The notes beneath the pieces were generated by a model. That model was not told the DNA's origin and searched no databases. It saw only the letters and a list, made by a program, of their open reading frames with translations. From NCBI GenBank assembly GCA_019054805.1, contig JAHQIY010000001.1, positions 11,732,501-11,796,500 of the forward strand: a DNA stretch of 64,000 bases, in the 5' to 3' direction. Positions 46,143-58,818 of this stretch are shown in pieces. The position numbers were made by a program, and so were the translations under genes. The DNA is from Brachionus manjavacas (taxonomy: Eukaryota > Rotifera > Eurotatoria > Ploima > Brachionidae). How positions within the stretch are numbered: the first letter of the stretch is position 1; each line of letters starts with the position of its first letter.

Positions 46143-47086
46143 CTAATTATTGTCGTCTTGTTGGGCTTGGTCATCGTCACCTTGGGCATCTGATGTCCAG
46201 AGCTAAAAAGAAAAAAATTAGCAAACGCTGGACAAATCTGTTTCAAATTTCAGATTCTTACGGTAAGATTGTCTCTTAGGAGTTGCATTATAAGTGTACT
46301 GTCTTTGTAGCTGTCTTCATTGAGAGAGTCTAGTTCGGCAATGGCATCATCAAAAGCTTGTTTGGCCAAGTGACAAGCGCGTTCTGGTGAGTTCAATATT
46401 TCATAGTAGAACACAGAAAAGTTGAGAGCGAGACCAAGGCGGATGGGGTGGGTCGGCTGCATTTGGCTCTTGGCGATCTCGAACGCCTCGCTGTACGCTT
46501 TTTGCGAGTCGTCAATCACAGCTAAACAAAATGTTAAGTTAATTGTGCACTTTTTATTTAACACAATAGAAAAAAGAAATAAAAAAGAATAAGTACTGTT
46601 TCTGTCTTCGCCGATGGCGACCTCGGCCAAGTATCTGTAGTAGTCTCCCTTCATTTTCAAGTAGAATACCTTGGACTCGGCATTGCTGGCCTTGGGAATC
46701 AAGAACTTGTCCAACAATTTCTAGTCAAAAGACAAAAGGTGAGCTTGATGTGTGTGATGAGAAAAATTGTGGCTTACCAAGACATCGAGGCAAATGTCCT
46801 TGAGTTCTTTTTCGATTTTTTCTCGGTATTCGCGCGCCATCGACTGCTTTCGTTCGCTGCCCTCGGTCTTCTGCTCAATCGAGCTGATCACTCTCCACGA
46901 TGAACGTCTGGCACCGACCACATTTTTGTACGCAACCGACAACAAGTTTCTCTCCTCGTTCGACAGCTCACTGTTTGACTCGGTCACTTTTTTCATGGCA
47001 GCCGCCATGTCATCGTACCGCTCAGCTTGTTCAGCTAGCTTAGCTCGTTGGATTTGTTCTTCTCTGTCTCCGGTTTTTTCGGCCAT
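46143..47086 (-). CDS. 14-3-3 protein
   Basis: Four exons on the minus strand: 47086-46778, 46720-46597, 46521-46262 and 46202-46143, all GT-AG with matching phases, giving 250 aa. The family's blocks are all present: [73 protein letters not shown] and [12 protein letters not shown], then LLRDNLTLWTSD. Phosphopeptide-binding residues (Lys in VAYKNV, Arg in ARRSSWR, RY in YYRYLAE) are kept. These dimeric adaptors bind phosphoserine/threonine motifs of many signalling proteins in the cytosol. The tail ([11 protein letters not shown]) and sequence look more like the epsilon branch, without being decisive. Codons are richer in GC than in any neighbouring gene, as expected for high expression. Confidence 0.97.
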
Positions 47087-48060
47087 TTTAATAAAATACT
47101 ACGGTTTTTTGTTGTTTGTTTGGTTTAAAAATTGATGATGGTGCTTTTTTTTATTTTTTATAAAATATCGGATCGCTGGACTGATATATAAAATTAACAA
47201 TTTTTAAAATCTAAAATAACAAAGTTAGTGAATGAGTGAACTTTAGTTGAATAGTTCAGCGAGCGGCCCAGTTCTCCAAAGGTCACTGAAATAATTAGCT
47301 GCATGTAGGCTTTGAAACTGATTCTCTTTGTTAGCTTTTGGCCAAACGTTTGGTTAGCATTTAAATTGTGTGTTCGAACAGCTCTAAACTGCAAGAGTCT
47401 AGAGTGTGCCGAGCACTAAGCATCGCTTGCAACCGTGAGGCCCTATGCACCATCTGCAACTAGTCTGTAGTCAAGCGAAAGCTTTTCTAGCTTGCTTCTT
47501 CTGTACTAACTAGAAATTTTTCAAAAAAACTAAAAATACTAAATTTTAAAAATATATATTAGAAAAGAAGAGAGTAGAAATTATAAAATCAAAGGGGTTC
47601 AGTAGATTAGAATTCCGTGCTTGACGTCATCGCTAGCGAGCACACTCTCTCGCATTCTAGAAAGCAATTTTTTCTCTCTTTTTTTTTTATTACTTTCGAC
47701 TCCTTTCTTCTAATTATAATATTTGTTGCGATTATACTAATGCCTGCTAAATAGACTCTAACTAGCAGCAATCAATAATCATCTAGATAAATTATTATAA
47801 TAATCTTTGCTTGTGTCTAGAAATCGATTATTTTCATCTTGTTTCTTCTTTCCATCATCATAAATTTCCTCTATTTTTTTGGCCCAAATAGCGCATTAAT
47901 CACAAACATTGTGAATCGATCAATAAAATGCTTAAGCTCTATGCAAATAGGAGATTATTAATGGTGTGTTGTTTGTTTTGGTGAATCATTCATCGCTTGG
48001 CTGAGTGCGAACGCCTGATGCCACGAGGCGGCTTTGTCTTTACAACTTCTAAACAACATG
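47087..48060 (-). promoter_or_regulatory. Upstream region of the 14-3-3 gene
   Basis: More balanced in composition than flanking DNA at 47380-47480 and 47600-48060, as in promoters or untranslated exons. TGTGCCGAGCACTAAGC and GGTCACTGAAATAATTAGCT are examples. No TATA box was assigned with confidence. Confidence 0.4.
47622..47629. promoter_or_regulatory. CRE palindrome TGACGTCA
   Basis: An exact CREB/ATF site lies 536 bp upstream of the 14-3-3 start codon, in the GC-richer region. A match of 8 bases could occur by chance, but CG-containing words are rare in this DNA. Confidence 0.45.
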
Positions 48061-48250
48061 TTGATGATAAAATTTATGAGACATAGAGACTTTATTTATA
48101 TGCAGCAGGCATCCTCTTGTGAAGTGAATTGATGAAAAAAAGAAGAAAAATTTGATCCTGTTTTTGAAGACAGGACAGAGCGCCAATCTTGTGTGCCTTA
48201 ATTTGAATAAATAATCAAAATAAATTGATCATGCTATCTTTGAATGAGTT

Positions 48251-51200
48251 CTATCCAAGTGTCCATAACAGGAACAAATGTGGGCTCAACTGTTGAAGAT
48301 TTTTGTTTTGCTTATTTGCTCCTTTTTTCTTCGTCTTTGTTGAGGCAACTTATAAAATTTTTATTAAATAACATAATTCAAAACTTAATCATTTTCTATA
48401 TTTAAACAAGATGCCTTTGATTAATTTTAACAATTTTTTTTTAATTTGTCTTTTTTTTAATACAAATTAAATCACAAGTATAAAATATATCCCTCTTAAA
48501 GGTTATCATTGACAAAAAATTTTCTTTAAATTTTCAGAATTTTTATTCAGTTTTTAATTAAAATTAAATTTAAAAAAAAAAAGAATTACAAAATTTTGTT
48601 TTGCATATCTGGTACTTTAATTTGTCACCATTTTGTAAGACAAAATTTAAAAGAAGTTTTATGTAAGGCTGACAAAAATATGTCTCCCAAAATTAGTCTA
48701 AGACAGTGATTTTTTCTTCTTTATTTTCACTATCTTTATACAATTAAAAAAAATTGAAATAAATATTTCAAAAAAAATTGTTTTCTTAAGATCCCATTAG
48801 TTGTCAAACACAAAATTTATTAAATTATTTTCTTGTTTTTTTCAAATTTTAATTTTTTTTTTAAAATAAAATAAATAAAACTTTACCATTATCTTATCAA
48901 CCCTTTCTTCATTTACTTCAAGACCATCAAAAATACTGCTATGGTTCAAGAAAATTCTAATCAACAGAATTCGAAAATGAACTGCTCTAGGCACTCTAAA
49001 TTTTGTTTAGAATTGTTTTATCAGATTAGAAGAATCTAAATGCTTTTAAATAGTCATTTAGATTCAAATTTAAGAGGATTTGAAATGGGGAGAACAGGGT
49101 ACACTTCTAAATTCTAAGAATTTTAAAACGAATTAAATAATGAAATTCAATCGACCAGTTTTTTTCTCATTTCAAATTTGGAATTTATGCAGTTCAAGTG
49201 TCGAATTCAGGTAAAATTGTCACATAAAGGTTTTAGAATTGCACACAAAAGTACTGAGGAAAAAAATTCTCAAGAAAATATCGGACAAAATAGCTTTACT
49301 ATGAGATAAACATGGTCAAAAAAAGCTTTTCCGAAACAAAAATTAACTTTGCTAAAAAAAGTTTTAATACAAATGAATCTTAAGAAATATTTTAGAACAC
49401 CGATGTTAGACCACTTAGTAATTAATCTAAGTAAATCTTATAAAAAAATTTTTGTATATTTATTTTTAGCCTTAGATCAGTTTCGAGGCCTTTTTCTTTG
49501 CATAACTGTTTGGTAAATAGTTTATTTTAAATAAAATGAAAAGCAAATTTATCAAGAAAATAAACTGTTCCTATAATTAAATTTTACCCTTTAACAGTGT
49601 TACAAATTGGATAGAATCGACTGATGAAATATTCTGAAATTAATCCATGAAAAATAGAGTAAATTCAAATTTATCTACTTTAAAAGGATATTTCATCAAT
49701 TAATAAATTTTTAAAATTTATTGACATTTTTTTCTGAATTTTCAGAACAGTTTCTTAATAAAATTACAAAAAAATCATTTAATAAATCTTTGAAAAGAAT
49801 TTTTTAAAGAAATTGAATGAATTGTTATGCTGAAATAACAAACGTGACTGTCAAAATATTTTTCTCCAAAATTTTAATCTGGTTATAATTCTAAAATAAA
49901 AATCTTTTATTCGTTTATCCTCTACTACAGACACTTATCATTTTTTTTAATTTAGAATACTAATTATTTTTTAATCCAGTCAAAATAATATCTGTTTTAT
50001 AAATTCTAATCCATCTAATAATGACATCTTATAGTCTATAAATTAATTTTTAATAATTTTTATTCAAATTTTACATAATGAGTTTCTTGAATGTTTATAA
50101 GTTCATTAATAAAACTCTTTCGGCATTCACTTAAAAATTTTTGGAAAACTTAATTCAAACTTGTTAAAAATTTTTCAAAAAAAAATTTTTTTTAAAGTCT
50201 TAAAATTTAATCATTCTCCATTCTAACCCATTATAACTTTGAATTGATATTTTAAAAATAAAATAACCAGATTTCCTTTAGAGTGAATAATTCTTACAAT
50301 TTTTTAATTTCTATTTAAAACCGATGAGCCAACCGAGCTAGATAAAATATTGGCAAAAATTGAGATTTTAAAAAATAAGAAAATTAGAACAAAAAATTGA
50401 CTATCTGTTTTCTAAAGTCTATCTAAAAAAAGCCTATCTAGAAATATTAGATTTTTGTATCACCATTTATGGAGTCTAAAAAATTGAATTATATTTGCGC
50501 CTGAAAAATTTCAAGCCCAATTTTTTGTTCAGATTTAAACTAAAATAAAAATAAAAATATTCGAACTAGAAAAATCGATATAAACTCGTTACGATTTTTC
50601 TAGAATTATAAATTATGAATGCATTTAACTTGGCCCAAATAAAATATCTAAAACCTTGAATCGTGAACCTCGGGCACTCAAAATGCTTTTGGTTTCCAGT
50701 AGCGAGACAGCTCTAAATTCGCTCTAATTATGAATTTTAATCAAAATTAGGCATTGAGTTCTAGGCAAGCAAATTTTCTAGCTTCAACAGTAAACAATTT
50801 TAAATCAAACAAAATTATTTTTTGTTTCTTTAAGTTAAATTTATGTTTATTTAGAATTGTATGTTTTACATTATTTTGATGGGTCAGTGCATTGATTAGC
50901 CACACTGCCCAAATATCACTTGAACTAAATTTTGAAGAATAATTAGATTTGGAAGCTTATTAAAAGAACTTTACGAAAAAAAAACAAATGCTAATTGAAC
51001 TCTAAGCTTGTTTGGATCATTTGATGCAGACCAGTCAGGCTAAATTTATGGAAAAGATTTGAAAAATTTTTGTATAGTCAAAAATTAAAATTTAAATAGA
51101 ATTTAGACTTTAATTAGCTCTTTAATTAATTTTTTACATTTTCGCAAATGTTTGAATCCCTAATTATTGAAAAGGAGCTATCTATTATGCTATAAATAAA

Positions 51201-53859
51201 AATTTTAAAAAGATAAAGAGAGTTAATTATAAAAAATAATTGCTCTTGATAAAAAAAAAACAAAGGCAAGGCTAAAAATATTAAAAAATTTGATCTAGAT
51301 CTGTTTTAGTATTCAAAAATTCTTTTCTCTGTCTTTTTTTACTCAATGATTTTTGTTTTGCATCCAATTTATTTTCAACAATAGATTGTAAAAAAAATAT
51401 CTATAATTTTGTTATTAGGTTTTTTGTGCACTTAAATATGGAGAAAATTGATTTTTTATAAATAAAAGCTTGATCGCTTGAATGTATTTTTGTTAAGAAA
51501 AATAAAAAAAACTAATTTTGAAATTAATTTAAACTCTATAGACTAACTTTGTATTATGCAATTTATTAAGTAATAATTAATATAAAATCAATCTCTGAAA
51601 TTTAAACAACTTAAAGTAATTGTTAATTTTGTACTCAAAATAAAATTTAAAATAAAAAGATTATTTCCACAACTGTTTTTGAGTTTTAAAGAAATAAAGT
51701 TAATTTTGTTGTTGCTAAAATTTGCTTGAGCAGGAGTCCTTTCAATTAATCAAAAAATATTATCAGTTTAAAATTAAAATTCATTTTAGGGTTAAAGCAC
51801 TTTATTTCCTAGTGAAATTAATATACCAAGCCTAGAAAAACACAAAAAGTAAGCTCTAGAAACAAAATTTAAAAAAAAAATAAACCCAAATAACTGTGTA
51901 AGTACTCAAAGCATTTTTTAGGTTTTATTCTACTTATCTGTTTTTTTTGAAAATAATTGAAAAATAAAGATTCCAGCTTTTTCTAAAATAAATAAATAAA
52001 TTTTCTAATGAAAAATTTCGTTTCGTGAAAAAATTGTAATTTTTTTTGGGTTAAAATTTTATAAAATTAGAGAAAATACAAGTTTTTTTTTGCACAATTT
52101 TAAATTCAAAAAATAAAAATATCTTTATTTTACTGCAATTAAAATCTTAGCTTTCCGATCATGTGAATCTTTAGAAACATCATCAGCATTCATTAAAAAC
52201 TTATTGATTTTTCTAATCTAAATAAATAATTTTTAATGTTCAAAGATGCTAAAGTGATTGAAATTTGCAAATATCCAGATTTTACTTAATTATGTTCAAA
52301 ATATCTTACAAACTAATACTAAATATCAATCTTATTTTATTGATATTCATTTTATGAAAATAACAAAACTTAATTTTCAAATGCAATTTGGTTGTTTATT
52401 GTTCAGACCAGAATATCCCAGTCAATTGAAATTTGATGTAGCATGAATGAAAAAAAAAGATTAAATCGAATTTTCATCGATGAGTAGTGAGCAGATTCAT
52501 AATGTTTCATCGATGAAAAATTTAAATTTTATCGGTTTTTCATATATTTCAATAAATTTTTTTATATCGAATCAAAATGAATTTAAAAGTTATTGATCAA
52601 TTATTATTTCTTTTTTTTAATTTAATTTTATAATATTTAAGTAAAAAATACAAAAAATATTTAAGTCTATACTTTGGAAAAATATTAAACCGTCAAATAA
52701 AAAATTAATAGTCTAATCCTTATACTTTTCAAATTAAATTTACAATTTTTTTATAAATAAAGAGAAAAAAAATTTCTATCTAATAATATAGGCATAAACT
52801 GTCAAATATTTGTAGTTTATGGTTTCTCATCATTTAACAATAATTTTAAAGTTCTCTTTGCCTTATTGTATTACTAATAGAAGCCGGTACCGCTAGTCGT
52901 GTGATTTAAATTTTTTGACCACGGTTAACTTGAGTTGTTGAATTTGTCTCAATTAGACCAGAGCTTGTCGTTGGCCTCAATAGTCCAAGTATTCGATTCG
53001 GATATTTGATTTGGTCATTAAATCATTTTTTTAGATTCTATTTCTCTGTTTAATCTTAAAAATAATAATTTATCAATTAATTTAATAAATTAATCGAGCA
53101 AAGTCTAATTAGTAAGGAGAAAAGACTGTTAATTTTTTTTCAATTATAATTATCTTTATATATTGTCCAGGCTTGTTTTTAAGTCACAAGTTTAAGTCAA
53201 AGTCACTAAAGCCAATTTTTTACTTGACTTAAATAATCGTGAATTTTTGATTGACAGGAAGGGAAAAATAAATACAATTTCTAGGATAGTTATTGCTAAA
53301 TAAAATAAGATAAACTTGAAAAAAATTTAAAATCAGTGACTTTGACTTAAGATTTTTTAATAACTCTGATTTAGACGAATCTTAACTAAATAGTCTCATC
53401 GGAAAATCAGTGGATTATTTGATGATTTTTCGATGGACTTCGCTAATTCCTCGATGAAAAATTATTTAGATTGTGACTGGGATAGACAACTTGGTGTATG
53501 ATTAGCAGAACATATTTTCATATATTAATTTTAGATAATTTCTATTAATCATTCTTTTTTTTAATAAACAAAATATTTTGAGTCTTCTAATTTTTGTGGG
53601 GTTTGACATTTTGCAAGTCACGAGATTTAAAGAGAGATTATCACTAATTTAATTTCGGTTAAAAAGTTAAAATTTGTAATTAGTATTTTATAATAATTTA
53701 AAAATTTTGGGAATCATAAATAAAAAATTTTAATTTAAATTTCTTTTTAATTTCTTTAGTCATCATGTTTAGATAAAACTGTCAATAGTTTTTAATCAAT
53801 AGATAGAAAATCAAATCAACAAAAATCTTTTCGAAAATGGTTCTTAATTAAAAGAAGTG
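48251..53859. other. 5.6-kb gene-empty AT-rich region
   Basis: No frame with coding character, no RNA gene and no clear terminal repeat was found. Near 52475-52510 the word TTCATCGATGA recurs (with palindromic TCATCGATGA). The word TTGACTTTGACTT-like recurs near 53195 and 53340. The rest is homopolymer-rich. Confidence 0.5.
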
Positions 53860-54455
53860 GTAGTAGTAAAAGACCGTGAAGCGAGATTACTCGCAGGGAT
53901 GCCTCTCAAATCGGTCGTTTCACTTGATGTTGGTCGTATTTGATTTTAAAGGAGTCTACCATCTCAGTTGCAATTATGTTGCCTGGCAGTCTGTTCCATG
54001 CATTTGCTATCCGATTGATGAAGAAGTTGTGTCTTTGCTGACAAGATGCCACGATCTCACGCCGTACTATACTTCTTTTCGTGTCTCTCGAAGCCGACCA
54101 ATTTGGCTCGTTGCACCACTTTGTGTCGTCTTTGCTTTTGTTAACTTTTAATAGTTGAATTAAGTCACCACGTTGTCATATTGTCTCCAGAGATGTAAGA
54201 CCCATCCGCTCAAGTCTACTCTCGTACTTCATGCTTTTCAAAGCAGTGAGAACTCTCGTTACTCTTCTCTGGAATTTTTCAAGGGTTAATATCTCTTCTG
54301 AGAAACGGGTTCCAAGCGCACACTTCAAACTATGGATGTGGACGAATGTAGGTGCGATAGAGTGAGACTCATAGTTCCACGTCCATAGATACGAATGTAT
54401 TTTTTAGCATGTCTAGAACTTGTTTGGTTTTTGATGCAGCGTGAGCGGACTGTGA
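53860..54455 (-). pseudogene. LINE C-terminal fragment, same family as 25883
   Basis: The minus strand reads LEKFQRRVTRVLTALKS, RLERMGLTSLETI, a stop, RGDLIQLLKVNKSK, then HNFFINRIANAWNRLP and DSFKIKYDQHQVKRP. It ends, like the copy at 25883, with a TAC-rich tail (GTAGTAG on + near 53862). It starts within the post-RT region (RPTFVHIHSLK near 54360), so it is a 5'-truncated insertion. GC content is well above the surroundings. Confidence 0.82.
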
Positions 54456-54965
54456 GCTGAACTTAAAATCAGGTGGCTTAAAGCATTTTCAAAAATTTTC
54501 TAAAATTCTAAGAATACTATTATTTAGCAAAAATTTATCTGAAAGCTTTAAATTTTATTATTTTTACAATAATATTTAGAGAAATAACAAAATAATTGAA
54601 TTTTAAGTGCGATTAAATTTAAAAGAGATAAATAATTTAAGAATCTTAAAAAATTAGTTCTAGTGTAGCTAAGAGATAATTTGTCAAGAATTTTAAATTT
54701 CTTTGTATAAAAATTCAATCAAAATTTAACTATGAAAAATTGGAAACTTTCAACTTATTTAATATTATCATTTTTATTGATATTGGTCATTGAAAAATCA
54801 TAAAGTTCAAGAAATTCAATACTTAAGTTCATTCAAATTTTAAATAATTTTATTATATCAATAATTTTTTAAATATTTTAAACGGATATTAAATCTAATC
54901 GTATTAAAAATTATTAATATGCCTAACCATTATTATTGAAACTGATAATTAAATGGAAGTTGATG

Positions 54966-56959
54966 TGGTTTAATTTTTTGTGTTTGAATTTCCAATGTTG
55001 AAATAACATTGAAAAAGTGCGATGTTTCAAATACTTTTTTCAGTCTCAAATAAAAAAATAATTTCAAGTTAATATTGCAAGCATTTTCATATTTAAAATT
55101 TAACTTGTAAGAGAGATAGAACAAGTTTAGTTTTAATTTAAAAATAAAAGAAAAAATATCTAAGATTTTTTTTTGTGTTTAGTGGTTCATCTTGAAAGTT
55201 TAATTGTGGTTCGTTAAATGTATTTTAACAAAAACTTATATGATAAAAAAATGATAAAATAGAACGTAGAAATTGGTCTAGAGAAAGGAAATAGGTAACT
55301 TAATTTAAAAATTTTAAAAATTAGAATAAAAATTCATTGCATTTTTAACAATACAATCCTTCTTCATGATTTAAAATAATAAGCTTTGAATTTTTCAGTC
55401 TCAAATAAAAAAATAATTTCAAGTAACATTTTCATATTTAAAATTAAAATTGTTAAGTAGATAGAACAAGCTAAGTTTTTATTTGAATAATTGAAGGTAT
55501 TGTTAATATCAATAAACTAAAAAAAATTTGTTAGTTTTTTGATAAATCAAAATTTACAATATTTTAAAAAATATATTAAAAAATACTGCAAAATACTTGC
55601 ATCTATTTTACCTAAAATAAAAACTTTATTTTTTTTTTGGTTAACAAAATCAATAATCAATTAAATTCGGCGCTACCTCGAAATATGAACTGAAAAAAAT
55701 GGTGAACTGAAAGATCACAGCTTGTGATCTTAATTAATTTAGCTCACCATTTTTTTATTGTTTTAAAATTTGTGAACTAAATAATTTATTTATTTTTTTG
55801 TTTTATCTGTGCCGAGCTAAAGCTCCTTCAGATTAAAAAAAAAATATGTAATAAAAATGTAAAGAAAATATATAAGAAAAATTAAAATAAGTTAAAATAT
55901 AATAAAAAGACAATTAAAAATTGATAAATTGTAAATTTTTCGATGCATCAACTCAAAATACTAAAAACTATAAAACATTTATTTAGTATAAATAAATCGC
56001 GAATTTTCTATCATTTAATTTTCTTTTAATTTGTGAACTAAAAAATTTTAATTTTTCAGTTCACTTATTTTGTGTACTTCAGTTCACATATCGAGGCAAT
56101 GCCTTAAATTCTAATTGATATTTTTGTCTTTTATTTACATCAGAAAAATTATTATAGGTAAAAAAAAGTTTTTGGCACTACGTTGCAGTATTTTTTTATT
56201 ATGTTTTATTCAGAGTTTGTCAAAAGTCAAAGTCATGAAGTCAAAGTCAAGTCTTGACTTTGACTTTTAACGATTCTGACTTTAAAGTTTGACTTTTGAC
56301 CAACTCTGGTTTTATTTTAGTAAATTTTGATTTATTAAAAAAGGAAGAATTTTGAATGTTCTTTTTGTTTTTGAAATTCACTATACCTCACAATACCAAT
56401 TTATCAAAATAGTAAATAATTTGACGAAGTAAAATATTTGATCAAAATTCATTTTTCAAATTTCATCAAAACATTTAATTATTGTGCAATTAAATTTCAT
56501 CGCAGATTTTTAATTTTTTTTATATTTCAAAGCTTATTATTTTAAATCATGAAGAAGGATTGTATTGTTAAAAATGCAATGAATTTTTATTCTAATTTTT
56601 AAAATTTTTAAATTAAGTTACCTATTTCCTTTCTCTAGACCAATTTCTACGTTCTATTTTATCATTTTTTTATCATATAAGTTTTTGTTAAAATACATTT
56701 AACGAACCACAATTAAACTTTCAAGATGAACCACTAAACACAAAAAAAAATCTTAGATATTTTTCTTTTATTTTTAAATTAAAACTAAACTTGTTCTATC
56801 TCTCTTACAAGTTAAATTTTAAATATGAAAATGCTTGCAATATTAACTTGAAATTATTTTTTTATTTGAGACTGAAAAAAGTATTTGAAACATCGCACTT
56901 TTTCAATGTTATTTCAACATTGGATACATTTTGAAATTCAAACACAAAAAATTAAACCA
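54966..56959. mobile_element. Foldback element, 2 kb, with about 430-bp inverted arms
   Basis: The left arm 54966-55390 and right arm 56526-56959 are reverse complements with very few differences; the left arm lacks about 10 nt (AAAATGTATC) near 54990. Both begin at the outside with TGGTTTAATTTTTTGTGTTT. A second, partial left-arm copy follows at 55391-55490. The 1-kb centre has no long frame but a 9-bp hairpin AAGATCACA...TGTGATCTT at about 55710 and several GTGAACT words. The arms are related to those at 803 and 3818. Near identity of the arms implies recent activity or gene conversion. No transposase is present, so it must depend on another element. Target duplication is unclear. Confidence 0.85.
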
Positions 56960-57119
56960 TGTTGAACCTGATATAAATAATAATTATCAAGAATTTTCAT
57001 CTGGGGTTTAAACAGAGGAAGTTTGAAGTTTTCTTTCCAGAAGAAGAGATGGTTTCAATAGATATGTCACTTGCTTCACAGTTAGTTGAATTTATGATTA
57101 CTGTATTGAAGACAAATTG

Positions 57120-57350
57120 CTCTAGTACTGGGTTATGAATTAGACCCAAAATTACAAATTAAAAATATATTGTCAAAGACCAGCATTTTTGCGTGAAAGC
57201 AATCTTCAAATTTGAGCCACAAAAATGGACATAAAATTATTGCCTAAATTTCATTGAGAGCTAAATCCAATAGAAGGTCTATGGTGTCATTTAAAACAGT
57301 ATATAAGAGCGAGAACAAATCAAAAATTCCATTGAAAGTTTCATTTAATG
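57120..57350 (+). pseudogene. IS630/Tc1-like transposase fragment
   Basis: The frame contains LVLGYELDPKLQIKN and, across a shift, HKNGHKI..LPKFH and LNPIEGLWCHLKQYIRARTN. LPKFH.ELNPIE.LW is the C-terminal catalytic Glu region of an IS630/Tc1-like family. It is similar to 44217-44374 (both have IRARTN), so the two are probably remnants of the same family. Confidence 0.7.
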
Positions 57351-57866
57351 TTTGAGCTTTAAAAATGTTTTAAAGCTGTTAACATTGGGGACTTCAATTA
57401 ATTGATTTGGCAGCGGTTCTGTTGAAAAAAAAGGGAAGTGCCTCGAAATTTGAGATATTTAAAGCAGTGACCTCTTCCTTGGTTTTTTGTGACATTAATA
57501 TTGGTGCTTTTGTCAAACAATTCTATTCCATGCATGAATACCTTCAAATATTCGTTTAAAAAAATTACCAAAAATAAAATTCTCCCCTTAAATAAAATTT
57601 ATTTTCAGCTCCACCAATTCAAGTCTTTAAAAAGCCATGTAAATATGCAACAAGTCGTTTTTCCTCAGGTAATAAAATTTTGATCATCACTCACTATTAT
57701 ATAATCATTTATGTCATCTAATTTTTGGATTATTTTGCTTTTATTTTTATTAAAAGTCGTACCTAGCACAAATTAAAAACGTACCAGCTTAAGAAAAAAA
57801 ATCATAATATTTTTTTATTATCTTTATTAAATAAAAAGTTTTAAAAAAATGACAGATTAATTTTGT
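57351..57866. other. Non-coding
   Basis: No gene is visible between the transposase fragment and the end of the small membrane-protein gene. Confidence 0.4.
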
Positions 57867-58184
57867 TTATGGCGAAGTTAGATTCTTTTGTACTAATAAA
57901 CACTGATATCCACCATATGCACGGCGAATGATTGAATTGTGCTTGCTGCTTTCGTAGAAGTAATAATTCCATGTGAGACCACACACGGACACTATAAATG
58001 AAGCAAATAGAAGAATGAAGCCAGCTATTTTCAAATTTTCATTTTCAGTATCAGCATAGACGATTGTTATTGAAACGACTGAATAGCAAAAGGCGATTAC
58101 ACCTAGCATGAGAAGCCACGAGCCTGGTAGGAATAGCGGCGGACGGCCAAAAAAATCGATTGTAAATTCTTTTTTAGAGCTCAT
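57867..58184 (-). CDS. Small two-TM membrane protein
   Basis: A 105-aa single-exon frame from ATG 58184 to stop 57867. The N-terminus is short and polar (SSKKEFTIDFFGRPPLF), followed by TM1 (WLLMLGVIAFCYSVVSITIV), a short loop with charged residues (ADTENENLK) and TM2 (IAGFILLFASFIVSVCGLTW). The C-tail (NYYFYESSKHNSIIRRAYGG) is polar. The pattern of two helices with both ends on one side is common in small TMEM proteins. I do not recognise the family. The gene is divergent from the SLC5 gene with about 630 bp between start codons. Confidence 0.7.
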   Translation of the reverse strand: MSSKKEFTIDFFGRPPLFLPGSWLLMLGVIAFCYSVVSITIVYADTENENLKIAGFILLFASFIVSVCGLTWNYYFYESSKHNSIIRRAYGGYQCLLVQKNLTSP

Positions 58185-58818
58185 AATGAAGAAAAATAAA
58201 TTTTAATGTGCTATTTTTTATTTTTTTTTATTAATAAAATTATAAACTCTCATGATTCATTTTTTTTATTGAGTTTGAATTAAATTTAGAGATAAGAAAG
58301 AAATTTTATTTAAAAATTCATATTTTACCTAGTTACGTTCAGATAAGAGTTGGATTTTTGTTGTCGAGAGTCTAGTTCATTTTCAGTTCATAACATAATA
58401 AACTATTATAAATAAAATTTTAGGAGTAAAAACCAGATTAAGCTAAAAATAGCTGCGAATACAAAATTCAAAAATATTCGACTTTTTCAATTAAATTATT
58501 TGTTTATTTTAATCAAAGAAAATTCCTAAAAGTTTATTAGCATGTCGAGAAGATATTTATTGTTCAAAATATCTAAAATTAGAAAACTGAACAAAAAAAA
58601 TATTTTATTAGATATTTTTGGCGTACGACTGAACAAACAAATTTTGTATGGCAACTCAGACAATACACAAAAAAATAAAAACCTGATCATATTATCATAC
58701 CTTGATCCTGAAAGCTGGTTGATCACATTTTCAATGTTTATTGAAAAAGAGACAGTCCTTGATGATACGGTATAAAAGCCTCTGTCAGTTCATCTTTTTT
58801 TCATAAACCGTTTTGAGA

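Noticed and set aside
46767..47135. 122-codon plus-strand ORF
   Set aside because: Antisense of 14-3-3 exon 1.
57489..57683. 64-codon plus-strand ORF
   Set aside because: Lys/Ile/Phe-rich with no motif; consistent with chance at this base composition.
58542..58775. 77-codon plus-strand ORF upstream of the SLC5 gene
   Set aside because: No recognisable domain, no clear splice link to the transporter and weak codon quality; it may be part of the 5' region.
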